9,211 bases of DNA from Spirochaetales bacterium. Its GTDB lineage: Bacteria; Spirochaetota; Spirochaetia; B11-G9. The DNA is taken from assembly GCA_027077185.1 (NCBI GenBank), contig JALTGJ010000285.1:1-9211 (forward strand), written 5' to 3'. The translations under genes and the position numbers were made by a program. Shown here piece by piece: positions 1 through 6,965 of this stretch (positions are counted from its first letter, which is position 1; each line of letters opens with the position of its first letter). Below the pieces are notes generated by a model. It did not search any database, had not been told where the DNA came from, and was given only the letters and a program-made list of their open reading frames with translations.

Positions 1-1
1 G

Positions 2-1144
2 GATCGGGAAATTATTCTGGTTGGCACAGCACACATATCCCAGGGTAGTATTGATGAAGTAAAAAAGGTAATTGAAGAAGAAAAGCCTGATCATGTTTGT
101 GTTGAAATAGATGCTTCCAGATATAAATCCATGACCGAAGGTCAGAATTGGGAGAACATGAAGATAGATAAGGTGCTTAAAGAGGGTAAAGGTTTTCTTC
201 TCCTTGCAAATCTTGTTCTTACATCCTTTCAAAGGAAAATGGGCAAAAATCTGGGGACCACACCCGGTGAAGATATGAAAGCAGCTATTGAAGTATCAAA
301 GGAAGCTGGAATTCCTTTTTCTTTCAGTGATCGTGAAATACAGGTCACATTAAGAAGGGCCTGGTCAAAGTCTTCTTTTTGGAATAAAAATAAGATGCTT
401 GCAGCAATGATTTCATCTATCTTTTCCAAAGAAGAACTAAGTGAAGAGGAAATTGAAAAGCTAAAAGAAAAAAGTGCCCTCCAGGATATGATGGAGGAAA
501 TGGCAAAATATTTGCCATCTGTTAAAGAGGTTCTTATAGATGAAAGGGATCAGTATCTTGCAACGAATATTTTTAATTCTTCAGGCAGCAAAGTGGTTGC
601 TGTAATTGGTGCAGGTCATGCAAATGGAATTGTTAAGTGGTTGAACGATATTTATGAAAATAAAGTTTCAAAAGACCTTACTGAAATAAGTCAGGTTCCA
701 AAACCTGCTAAAATAAAGAAATATATTCCCTGGCTGATACCTATTGTAATTGCCGGTCTTATGGGGTTTGGGTTCTATAAGTCCGGATGGAATAAGGGGC
801 TTGAAATGTTTGTCTATTGGTTCATGGTTAATGGTGTTCTTTCAGGACTTGGAGCATTAATTGCACTGGCTCATCCCCTGACCATAATTTTATCCTTTCT
901 TGCGGCTCCATTTACCTCTCTTAACCCAACAATTGGGGTCGGCCTTGTAAGTGGTTTGTTTGAGGGTTATATACGAAGACCCCGGGTATCAGATTTTGAA
1001 AATTTACCGGAAGATATTTTGACTCTGAAGGGATTTTTTAGAAATAGATTTACCCATGCTCTTGTAGTATTTTTTCTTTCCAGTGTTGGAAGTTCTATAG
1101 GAACATTTATCGCATTTCCATTTCTGTTAAATTTAATCAGGTGA
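2..1144 (+). CDS. TraB/PrgY family membrane protein (5' end missing)
   Basis: The reading frame is open from base 2, so the gene begins before the window and the ATG at 131 is internal. The 43 residues before that ATG fit the family, with LVGTAHIS at visible residues 6-13 followed by a PD-x-V-x-VEID-type strand. Later marks are a DRE-x5-LRRAW segment, ERDQYLA, and VIGAGHANGI (GAGH near residues 203-206), matching the TraB/PrgY/GumN fold. About 140 C-terminal residues form several hydrophobic membrane segments with an intervening EGYIRRPRV loop, the extended form seen in archaea and spirochaetes. PrgY limits peptide pheromone activity in enterococci, and the fold resembles metalloproteases of the Tiki/EreA group. 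The role here is unknown; processing or sequestering a peptide at the membrane is an inference. The last 12 bases overlap radA, which runs the opposite way. Family call firm, function not. Confidence 0.9.
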   Translation, partial: DREIILVGTAHISQGSIDEVKKVIEEEKPDHVCVEIDASRYKSMTEGQNWENMKIDKVLKEGKGFLLLANLVLTSFQRKMGKNLGTTPGEDMKAAIEVSKEAGIPFSFSDREIQVTLRRAWSKSSFWNKNKMLAAMISSIFSKEELSEEEIEKLKEKSALQDMMEEMAKYLPSVKEVLIDERDQYLATNIFNSSGSKVVAVIGAGHANGIVKWLNDIYENKVSKDLTEISQVPKPAKIKKYIPWLIPIVIAGLMGFGFYKSGWNKGLEMFVYWFMVNGVLSGLGALIALAHPLTIILSFLAAPFTSLNPTIGVGLVSGLFEGYIRRPRVSDFENLPEDILTLKGFFRNRFTHALVVFFLSSVGSSIGTFIAFPFLLNLIR

Positions 1145-2539
1145 TTTCCTAAAAATTGTTTTGATGCTTTCTGAAATATTGGAAACCCCTTTGTAGATTC
1201 CCCGTAGATACAAGGCATGCCTTGTATCTACGGGAATTGGTCCAATAAATTTTTTGTAACCCATTTCTTTTGCAGTTTTAATACGCCTTTCCATATGTGC
1301 AGTGGGCCTTATTTCTCCTGCAAGACTTATTTCTCCTGCTACAGCTGTTTCTGTTGGGAAGGGGATACCTGTCCTTGCTGAATATAGTGCACATGCCAGG
1401 GCAAGTTCTATCCCCACCTCATTTAGTTTCATACCACCTGCAACGTTTATATATATATCCTGATCAGATAAGCTGAGTTTCAGGTTCTTTTCAAGAACGG
1501 CAGCTATTCTGGATACCCTGTTATTATCAATTTTGTCAGAGTAAATTCTTGAAAAACCACTTTTTGCCGGAACGGTAAGAGCCTGAATTTCAACCATCAA
1601 CGCTCTGGACCCTTCAAAAACAGGTACTGCAGCAATACCCGGGGGCATTTTACTGTCCCGTTGAATAAGAAATAATGTTGAAGGGTCCTTTACTTCTTTA
1701 AGTCCGGTACTTTCCATAGTAAAAAGCCCCAGTTCGTCAACAGAACCGAATCTGTTTTTAGCAGCACGCACAAAACGAACACCTGAGTTTGAATGGTCAA
1801 AATACAGTACTGTATCAACCATGTGTTCTACAATTTTTGGTCCTGCAATAACACCTTCTTTTGTAACATGGGCAATAAAAAAAACTGCTGCATTGTTGTT
1901 TTTACTCCAGCTTATAAGAGAATGTCCGCAGAACTTTACCTGATTAACAGTTCCCGGAACCTTTCCTGCTTCTTCTGATACAGTAGTCTGTATTGAGTCC
2001 AGAATTATCAGTTCAGGTTTTGAATCTTCCAAAACTTCCAATATATGTTCCAAATTGGATTCTATTAGAATCTCTATTTTTTTTGAGTTGATTTTAAGCC
2101 TGTCTGCTCTCATTTTAAGCTGACTGGCAGATTCTTCACCGGAAACATATAAAATTTTACCAGAACCTTCAGTACTTTTTATAAGATTTACTGCCCCTGC
2201 AACCTGCATCATCAGTGTGGATTTCCCTACTCCTGGTTCTCCACCCAGAAGAATGGCCGATCCCCGCATAATTCCACCGCCAAGGACTCTGTCTACTTCT
2301 GCATATCCTGAACCGAATCTGGGGGCAGTTGAAACATCTACTTCATTGAGCATTATTGATTTTTTTGAAGAAAGTCCGGGAGTCTGTAAATTGACAGAGC
2401 CTCTGCTTTTTGATCCTCCCGGGGCAATGGTTTGCTGTTCCATTGTATTCCATCCCCCACAGGATGGGCATCTCCCAAGCCATTTAGGATCCTGATGTCC
2501 GCATTCTATGCACTCAAAAATTGTTTTTTTTTTCGCCAT
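1133..2539 (-). CDS. radA: DNA repair protein RadA (Sms)
   Basis: RadA is a RecA-like, hexameric DnaB-type helicase that promotes branch migration in recombinational repair. The 468-residue length is close to the family's usual length. Domains in order: a four-cysteine zinc finger (C10, C13, C24, C27), a Walker A motif GGEPGVGKST at 99-108, a Walker B strand LIILDS at 177-182, the RadA signature KNRFG at 261-265, and a Lon-protease-like C-terminal domain from about 290. The ATG at 2537-2539 puts the zinc finger at the normal distance from the N-terminus and has a weak upstream AAGGG. Codons 3-6 lie in a run of ten A. Near the C-terminus, residues PVDTRHALYLR are encoded by a perfect 34-bp palindrome, and this segment looks a few residues longer than the RadA C-termini I recall. 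The gene faces away from the ATPase gene and has a good promoter at 2608-2635. Confidence 0.97.
   Translation of the reverse strand: MAKKKTIFECIECGHQDPKWLGRCPSCGGWNTMEQQTIAPGGSKSRGSVNLQTPGLSSKKSIMLNEVDVSTAPRFGSGYAEVDRVLGGGIMRGSAILLGGEPGVGKSTLMMQVAGAVNLIKSTEGSGKILYVSGEESASQLKMRADRLKINSKKIEILIESNLEHILEVLEDSKPELIILDSIQTTVSEEAGKVPGTVNQVKFCGHSLISWSKNNNAAVFFIAHVTKEGVIAGPKIVEHMVDTVLYFDHSNSGVRFVRAAKNRFGSVDELGLFTMESTGLKEVKDPSTLFLIQRDSKMPPGIAAVPVFEGSRALMVEIQALTVPAKSGFSRIYSDKIDNNRVSRIAAVLEKNLKLSLSDQDIYINVAGGMKLNEVGIELALACALYSARTGIPFPTETAVAGEISLAGEIRPTAHMERRIKTAKEMGYKKFIGPIPVDTRHALYLRGIYKGVSNISESIKTIFRKSPD
1201..1234. repeat. Perfect 34-bp palindrome inside radA
   Basis: The half-site CCCGTAGATACAAGGCA is followed immediately by its exact reverse complement, centred between 1217 and 1218 on GCATGC. 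Skipping one extra C at about 1200 lets the pairing continue through ATT/AAT, giving arms of about 20 bp over 1197-1237. It lies in frame within radA, 66 bases from its stop codon, and about 56 bases beyond the stop of the convergent TraB-family gene. A T-run follows on the + strand at about 1249-1254, which is too distant for a standard intrinsic terminator. It could be an inserted palindromic element, a protein-binding site, or an RNA hairpin that ends or stabilises the TraB-gene transcript. The symmetry is certain; the role is not. Confidence 0.95.
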
Positions 2540-2607
2540 GATAACCCTTAAATTTTTTTTCAGTATTATTTATCATTGAAATAGATTACTTTTTCTCCTG
2601 TAATGTA

Positions 2608-2635
2608 AGTATATGTAGTGAACGCAAAATGTCAA
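2608..2635 (-). promoter_or_regulatory. Probable sigma-70 promoter of radA
   Basis: Read on the minus strand, a perfect -35 box TTGACA (2630-2635) is followed after 16 bases by TATACT (2608-2613), one mismatch from TATAAT. Transcription would begin near 2601, leaving a leader of about 60 nt before the radA ATG. The leader contains an unused AGGAG (2595-2599) and a short out-of-frame ORF that begins at the ATG at 2574-2576 and ends inside radA codons 8-9. The box match is seen directly; activity is inferred. Confidence 0.65.
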
Positions 2636-2669
2636 ATTAATATCTTTAAATACTATTTTAATGAATATA

Positions 2670-2709
2670 TCTATGTAAATCTATAAATAGTAGTATTGAT
2701 TTACATAGA
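2670..2709. repeat. Inverted repeat, likely operator for the ATPase operon
   Basis: TCTATGTAAATC (2670-2681) and GATTTACATAGA (2698-2709) are perfect 12-bp inverted arms. Three more pairs form inside after one mismatch, leaving an 8-nt centre. The repeat ends 20 bp before the ATPase ATG and its right arm contains the proposed -35 box. It would therefore lie upstream of the transcript start and act as DNA, as a repressor or activator site would, and not as an RNA hairpin. A second, weaker pair, TACTATTT (2651-2658) with AAATAGTA (2685-2692), interleaves with it. Confidence 0.8.
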
Positions 2710-2724
2710 ATTCTGTTGTATTAT
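2696..2724 (+). promoter_or_regulatory. Probable promoter of the ATPase/HesB-like operon
   Basis: TTGATT (2696-2701) and TATTAT (2719-2724) are separated by 17 bases, the optimum for sigma-70. Transcription would begin at about 2730-2731, on the ATPase start codon itself. The 15 bases before that ATG are T/A-rich and hold no Shine-Dalgarno sequence, so a leaderless transcript is predicted. The -35 box falls in the right arm of the 12-bp inverted repeat, so a bound regulator could block or modulate initiation. The boxes are moderate matches in AT-rich DNA, which limits confidence. Confidence 0.5.
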
Positions 2725-2729
2725 AAATT

Positions 2730-3896
2730 ATGATCAAGAGAACCATTTCAGATCAATTACTATCTGCAGCTAAAAAATATCCTGTCATAACACTAACAGG
2801 ACCAAGACAATCCGGGAAAACAACATGCTGTCGACTTACATTTCCAAATTTACCCTATTCCAACCTTGAAGAGCCTGATAACAGAGAATTTGCAATGTCA
2901 GACCCCAGAGCTTTTCTGGAACAGTTTAAAGATGGGGGTATTATAGATGAAATTCAGCGAGTTCCGGAGTTAACTTCATACTTACAGGGTATTGTTGATA
3001 ATCCTCATTTTTCCGGGTTATTTGTTTTGACTGGCAGTCAGAATTTTTCTATTCGGAATACCATAAATCAGTCACTTGCCGGCAGAACAGCTATATTTAC
3101 TCTATTGCCATTCTCTTATAGTGAGATAAAGACAATTATTCCTAATTTTACTGAGATTGATTTAATTTATAATGGTTTCTACCCCCGTTTGTATGATAAA
3201 AAGATTCTTCCTGGAAGGTTCTATAGTGATTATGTAAATACCTATGTGGAGAGGGATATCCGTTCTTTAAGTCTGATTAAAGATTTATCAACATTTCAGA
3301 TTTTTCTTAAATTATGTGCAGGCAGAACCGGTCAAATTCTTAATATACAAAATATTGCAAATGACACAGGGATATCCCAGGCAACTGCCAGAGAATGGAT
3401 CTCTCTGCTTGAAGCAAGTTATATTATATATAGACTTCCTCCCTTCTTTAAGAATGTTGGTAAAAGACTTATAAAAAGTCCCAAAATATATTTTTATGAT
3501 CCCGGCCTGGCAGCATTTCTTATTGATATTAGTAATTCACAACAAATTGAGACACATCCTTTAAAAGGTAATCTTTATGAAACAATGATTCTCTCAGAAT
3601 TAGTAAAAAATCGATTTAATCAGGGTATGATAAATAATTTATTATTTTATAGAGACAGTAATGGGAATGAGGTTGATGTAGTTATTCCTTCCGGGAATGG
3701 TTATACTGCTATTGAAATTAAATCAGCAAAAACAATTACGAATAGTTTTTTTAAGGGATTAAAGGATTTTGATTTACTGCAGGAGGAAAATGTAAAAAAA
3801 ATACTAATTCATACCGGAGATAAAATAAAAAAACAGTCTGATATTCAGGTTACAAACCTGAAATTATTGGAAGAACATCTAAAGGAAGAGAATTAA
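2730..3896 (+). CDS. AAA+ ATPase of the AAA_14/DUF4143 family
   Basis: This is a typical prokaryotic AAA_14-DUF4143 protein (388 residues, full length). The ATPase part has Walker A GPRQSGKTT (24-32), Walker B GGIIDEIQ (69-76), sensor-1-like LTGSQN (100-105) and the family's LAGRT (116-120) and PFSYSEI (127-133) blocks. YVERDIRSL (172-180) precedes a winged-helix region at about 200-236. The C-terminal DUF4143 part keeps a restriction-endonuclease-like pattern, EVD (314-316) then EIK (329-331), which may or may not be catalytic. The physiological role of the family is unknown; its members are numerous and patchily distributed, often as isolated accessory genes. The ATG at 2730 is supported by the family-typical distance to Walker A, although it lacks a ribosome binding site. 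The stop codon shares one base with the next start (TAATG), so the two genes are probably translationally coupled. Confidence 0.93.
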   Translation: MIKRTISDQLLSAAKKYPVITLTGPRQSGKTTCCRLTFPNLPYSNLEEPDNREFAMSDPRAFLEQFKDGGIIDEIQRVPELTSYLQGIVDNPHFSGLFVLTGSQNFSIRNTINQSLAGRTAIFTLLPFSYSEIKTIIPNFTEIDLIYNGFYPRLYDKKILPGRFYSDYVNTYVERDIRSLSLIKDLSTFQIFLKLCAGRTGQILNIQNIANDTGISQATAREWISLLEASYIIYRLPPFFKNVGKRLIKSPKIYFYDPGLAAFLIDISNSQQIETHPLKGNLYETMILSELVKNRFNQGMINNLLFYRDSNGNEVDVVIPSGNGYTAIEIKSAKTITNSFFKGLKDFDLLQEENVKKILIHTGDKIKKQSDIQVTNLKLLEEHLKEEN

Positions 3897-4186
3897 TGTT
3901 TGAAGTTACATCAAGTGCTGTAGAGCTAATCAACGAACTAATTAAAAGCTCAGAAAATAAAACTCATAACATAACTATATGCTCATCCGGAGTAGGCTGT
4001 GGAGGGCCGACTCTTAAAGTTGAAATGCGAACAGCAATGGAAGATGATATTGTTGAGACAGCAGGAGGATGCATTTTTCATATTCGTGCAAATATTTATG
4101 ATAACCTACAGGGGGCAGTAATAGAGGGGATTGATACTTTTTGGGGTAAAAGGATTAATGTTAAAACCACATATAAATGTATATAG
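3896..4186 (+). CDS. HesB/IscA-like small protein (CGGP variant)
   Basis: The 96-residue product resembles the HesB/IscA fold. It has an N-terminal T-x2-A-x3-I-x2-L helix, a strand leading to GVGCGGP (32-38), an acidic DDIVE segment (50-54), a TAGGC turn (55-59) and a closing G-x-RINV strand. Classical A-type Fe-S carriers bind iron or clusters through one central cysteine and a C-terminal CGC pair. Here the cysteines are C29, C35, C59 and C95, and the CGC pair is missing. The protein belongs with the CGGP variants that databases often label HesB-like or, misleadingly, 'adhesin'. Cluster binding is possible but unproven. The start overlaps the ATPase stop by one base and has a good AAGGAAG about 9 bases upstream. 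No convincing terminator follows in the 64 bases before the convergent batE. Confidence 0.75.
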   Translation: MFEVTSSAVELINELIKSSENKTHNITICSSGVGCGGPTLKVEMRTAMEDDIVETAGGCIFHIRANIYDNLQGAVIEGIDTFWGKRINVKTTYKCI

Positions 4187-4250
4187 GGCTGTACTCCAAA
4201 CTATAACTGACTACCCTGAAAAGGTATTACAAGGAGATAAATGCAGGAAA

Positions 4251-5078
4251 TTATTTAAGTAAAACCAGTTCAGCAGATTCTTCAGGTATCCATGTTTGTG
4301 TATTATCCGGTAGTTTTATATAGTACCATCCTAATCTTTTATCCATTAGAGAAAATTCAAGACCTGAATGCAGGGGTTCTTTAAATGAGGAAGAATAGGC
4401 TTCTCCATCCCCCTTTCTGGCTATTACTTCATTTGTGGTAATAACACCTTCGGGGTGCCAGTGCATCTCAAAGCTGTCAATAATTAAAGAACCGAGAAAT
4501 ATAAGTGATACAATAGAAAAAATTATTATACCTGTAAGAAAATTATGTCCCCATGAAGGAGGAAACTTCTTTTTAATTAAAAGGAGACTTCCACTTATCC
4601 ACACAATTGCGCTGCTTATTGCAAAAAGTATCGACTTGAAAGATGATGATAAATTGTAGTGAAAGAAAAATATTGTTTCTATTAATCGGGAACTTTCCTG
4701 TTCAGTAATTTTATCAATTCGTTTACTTCTTGCTGCTTTTAGATTTTCCTTTAAATTTTTATCTCCAGGTATTAATAAAGCAGCCTTTTTGTAGTAAAGG
4801 ATGGCTTTCCCTATATTTCCTAATTTAAAATAGATATTTCCAATATTATAATAAAGTTTTCCATTATTTGTGCTTTCTGATAACTGTAAAAATTTATCTA
4901 AAGAGTCTGTATAGAGTTTTTTAGAGTTTTCGGGGTTGGAAACAGAGCTGTCCGAAGCTTTTTGAAATAAGCTATTAGCCTGGGTGTATAAGTCCTCCTG
5001 CAGATTTCTGTTAAGTGAAAATCCCTGAACTATTGTAAAAAGTAGAAAAAATATTATTAGTATCCCTGATTTTCTCAT
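4251..5078 (-). CDS. batE: BatE-like TPR protein with SH3-like domain
   Basis: This last gene of the bat operon encodes 275 residues. An N-terminal signal or anchor segment (about 4-20) is followed by TPR-like helices, the clearest at about 73-106 (GKLYYNIGNIYFKLG). Two membrane segments follow (about 148-168 and 180-200) with a short basic loop between them. The C-terminal domain (about 212-272) looks like a bacterial SH3 fold, with GWYYIKLPDN-x-TWIPEES. The TPR and SH3 parts would both face the periplasm, with only the short loop in the cytoplasm. TPRs bind partner proteins, and SH3b domains often bind cell wall or peptides. The ATG overlaps the batD stop (ATGA), which indicates translational coupling. 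The batE name rests on order and architecture, since sequence conservation in this protein is low. No terminator is evident downstream. Confidence 0.82.
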   Translation of the reverse strand: MRKSGILIIFFLLFTIVQGFSLNRNLQEDLYTQANSLFQKASDSSVSNPENSKKLYTDSLDKFLQLSESTNNGKLYYNIGNIYFKLGNIGKAILYYKKAALLIPGDKNLKENLKAARSKRIDKITEQESSRLIETIFFFHYNLSSSFKSILFAISSAIVWISGSLLLIKKKFPPSWGHNFLTGIIIFSIVSLIFLGSLIIDSFEMHWHPEGVITTNEVIARKGDGEAYSSSFKEPLHSGLEFSLMDKRLGWYYIKLPDNTQTWIPEESAELVLLK

Positions 5079-6964
5079 TTCTGTATTCTCCGATCCAGAA
5101 TTTCTGCAGCTGTTAATATTTTATTAATAATATCAGTATATTTCAGTTTATAATCTTCTTCTGTTAATATAGAGCCTGCAAACTGTATTTCATCAAGATT
5201 TTTGAATATTTCCAGTATTAAGGAAATATTTTTATCTGATCCATCATTCTTATTTAACCATTCATTAATTTTTTCTATAGAAGTTAAAGTACTGTCTTTA
5301 AATATTTTCCTGGATAGAAATTTTTGAAAAATAAGTGTAATTTTTTTCCCGGTTTTATTTGTTACAAGATTGTCAGTTTTAATTTTGTTTAAATCTTTTT
5401 TAAGCAGACCAAGAGTATTTTTCCTGTAATATTTTTTAGAAAATAATTTATATTTATGAAATAAAATATTTAGTAAAATAGAAAGAAAAATAAGTGCTGG
5501 AAGTATTATAAACCCTAAAAGAGGGAAATGAAACAGTGAATTAATTCCATAACTCTGTTTTTTTAGTATAGAATTGTCCTCATAATTAAAATTAATTCCG
5601 CCCCTGGAAGTTTGTAAAAGTTTCTGTGACACTTTGTCATTTTGTAGTGTTTGTGAAGTTGGAGTAGAAAGACCTTCAATTTTTACAGATTCTACGTATT
5701 CAACTGTTATGGGGATAGGATCAGATTTTGCAAAACTGTATTTATTCGTTATAGTATCAAAATAGGGAATTATTATAGAAGGAATTTCAGTAACATTATT
5801 ACTTTTGGCTCTGATTGTCTGTGTAAAAATAATGCTGTCTTCATCAATTTTACCGGCAGATATTTCCGATGGTATTTTAAAATTAGCACTAAGTTCTGCT
5901 TGTTTTTCTAAATCGGGAGCATCCCAGACTGAAATATTTTTTGGTCCCCATATTTTCAGCGTCAGAGTAATAGGATCTCCGGTTTTAACATTCAAAGGGC
6001 TTGCTGTGGTTTTTATGTGCAGTTCTCCAATATACCCGCTAAAATTATTTGGCTTATTTAATTTCGGAAGTTCAAGTACTTCGATTGATAATGAATTTGA
6101 AGGGACAGAAAACTGACTGTATTCAGGGCTGACTGATGAGAAAAATGAATTAAAAAAATCATTGGAACCGGAACTTCCTGCAGTTTGAGCACTTACAGAT
6201 ATTACTGATTTATGAATAGTAAAATTACCTGATTTTTTCGGGGTAACAAGTTTGCTGAAAGTAAGAGTTGTATAGGTTTTTCCGTTAAAGCTGCCCTTTC
6301 CCTGAACAGCATTTACTGTTGTTCCATTGATAGGGAAACTAACAAGTCTTGAAGGATCCACTGCTGTATTAGAGGGATCGGAAAAATAAAAGTTTTTATT
6401 TTGAAAGAAAGGAATAGAATATGTAAAATCTTTTACATTTAATCCAATATACCAGGTAAAAGTTATCTTAAATTGCTCTCCTACATAGCTTTTATTCTTA
6501 TCCAGCTCTACTTTTAAGTGGAAGTCTTTACTTTGTTCGGCTTGTGTAACTTTTACCTGAATTGGTTTAGTTGTATAATTATTTCCATCAACGGTAATTG
6601 TAATTGCAGGAATTGTTAATATACCGGTAGTTTTGGGTATTAAACGATATGAAATAAAATATCCCCTATTTACAGACTCCCTGCGTTTACCATTAATTAT
6701 AGTAATCCGGCTGCTGCTGTTATTTTGTCCGCCCAGAAACTTTACAGAAAAATTTTTTGAAAAAGTACTATTCCCCCAGCTGTTTTCAGGGTAACTGGAA
6801 ATTTTTTCACTCCCCTTTATTTGTACCTGATATATAAATGACTCTCCAACACTTAGATCATTTTTTTCTACTATAGAGGATACCTGAACAGTTTCACCGA
6901 ATAGAGCTGCTGTAAATAATAACATAACAAATACCAGGAATAGTAAAATACTTTTCTCTTTCAT
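5075..6964 (-). CDS. batD: BatD, exported membrane-anchored protein
   Basis: BatD is the large envelope-exposed component of the Bat system. The frame is open to an ATG at 7000, but the ATG at 6964 is preferred: it lies one base after the batC stop, follows AAGGA at about 8-9 bases, and begins directly with a signal peptide (MKEKSILLFLVFVMLLF, cleavage near residue 23). The 12-residue extension has no ribosome binding site and would overlap batC. The 629-residue product has repeated beta-rich modules, including VGESFIYQVQIKG near 35-50 and VGEQFKITFTWYIG further on, typical of BatD. One membrane helix at about 480-503 precedes a basic, helical cytoplasmic tail of about 125 residues. The N-terminal bulk should be periplasmic, where it may contact the VWA domains of BatA and BatB. 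Function remains undefined beyond the aerotolerance phenotype of Bacteroides and stress phenotypes elsewhere. Confidence 0.93.
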   Translation of the reverse strand: MKEKSILLFLVFVMLLFTAALFGETVQVSSIVEKNDLSVGESFIYQVQIKGSEKISSYPENSWGNSTFSKNFSVKFLGGQNNSSSRITIINGKRRESVNRGYFISYRLIPKTTGILTIPAITITVDGNNYTTKPIQVKVTQAEQSKDFHLKVELDKNKSYVGEQFKITFTWYIGLNVKDFTYSIPFFQNKNFYFSDPSNTAVDPSRLVSFPINGTTVNAVQGKGSFNGKTYTTLTFSKLVTPKKSGNFTIHKSVISVSAQTAGSSGSNDFFNSFFSSVSPEYSQFSVPSNSLSIEVLELPKLNKPNNFSGYIGELHIKTTASPLNVKTGDPITLTLKIWGPKNISVWDAPDLEKQAELSANFKIPSEISAGKIDEDSIIFTQTIRAKSNNVTEIPSIIIPYFDTITNKYSFAKSDPIPITVEYVESVKIEGLSTPTSQTLQNDKVSQKLLQTSRGGINFNYEDNSILKKQSYGINSLFHFPLLGFIILPALIFLSILLNILFHKYKLFSKKYYRKNTLGLLKKDLNKIKTDNLVTNKTGKKITLIFQKFLSRKIFKDSTLTSIEKINEWLNKNDGSDKNISLILEIFKNLDEIQFAGSILTEEDYKLKYTDIINKILTAAEILDRRIQK

Positions 6965-6965
6965 T

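Noticed and set aside
131..133. ATG at 131 as the TraB-family start
   Set aside because: The upstream in-frame codons encode the conserved LVGTAHIS strand, so the true start is outside the window.
967..1218. Minus-strand ORF across the TraB/radA junction
   Set aside because: It is a shadow of two well-supported genes with no recognisable protein features.
2514..2576. Short leader ORF upstream of radA as a gene
   Set aside because: The ATG at 2574-2576 is 18 nt from the nearest AGGAG, the product is about 20 Lys/Asn-rich residues, and it overlaps the radA start. It is kept only as context for the A10 tract.
2730..4186. Toxin-antitoxin interpretation of the ATPase/HesB-like pair
   Set aside because: Neither protein resembles a known toxin or antitoxin. 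The overlap alone shows coupling, not that function.
4187..4250. Possible terminator between the HesB-like gene and batE
   Set aside because: Only 4-bp stems (for example TACC/GGTA near 4212-4224) without a T-run were found, which is too weak to call.
4231..4258. AAGGAG followed by a five-codon ORF (MQEII)
   Set aside because: It is too short to call a gene, overlaps the end of batE and could easily arise by chance in AT-rich DNA.
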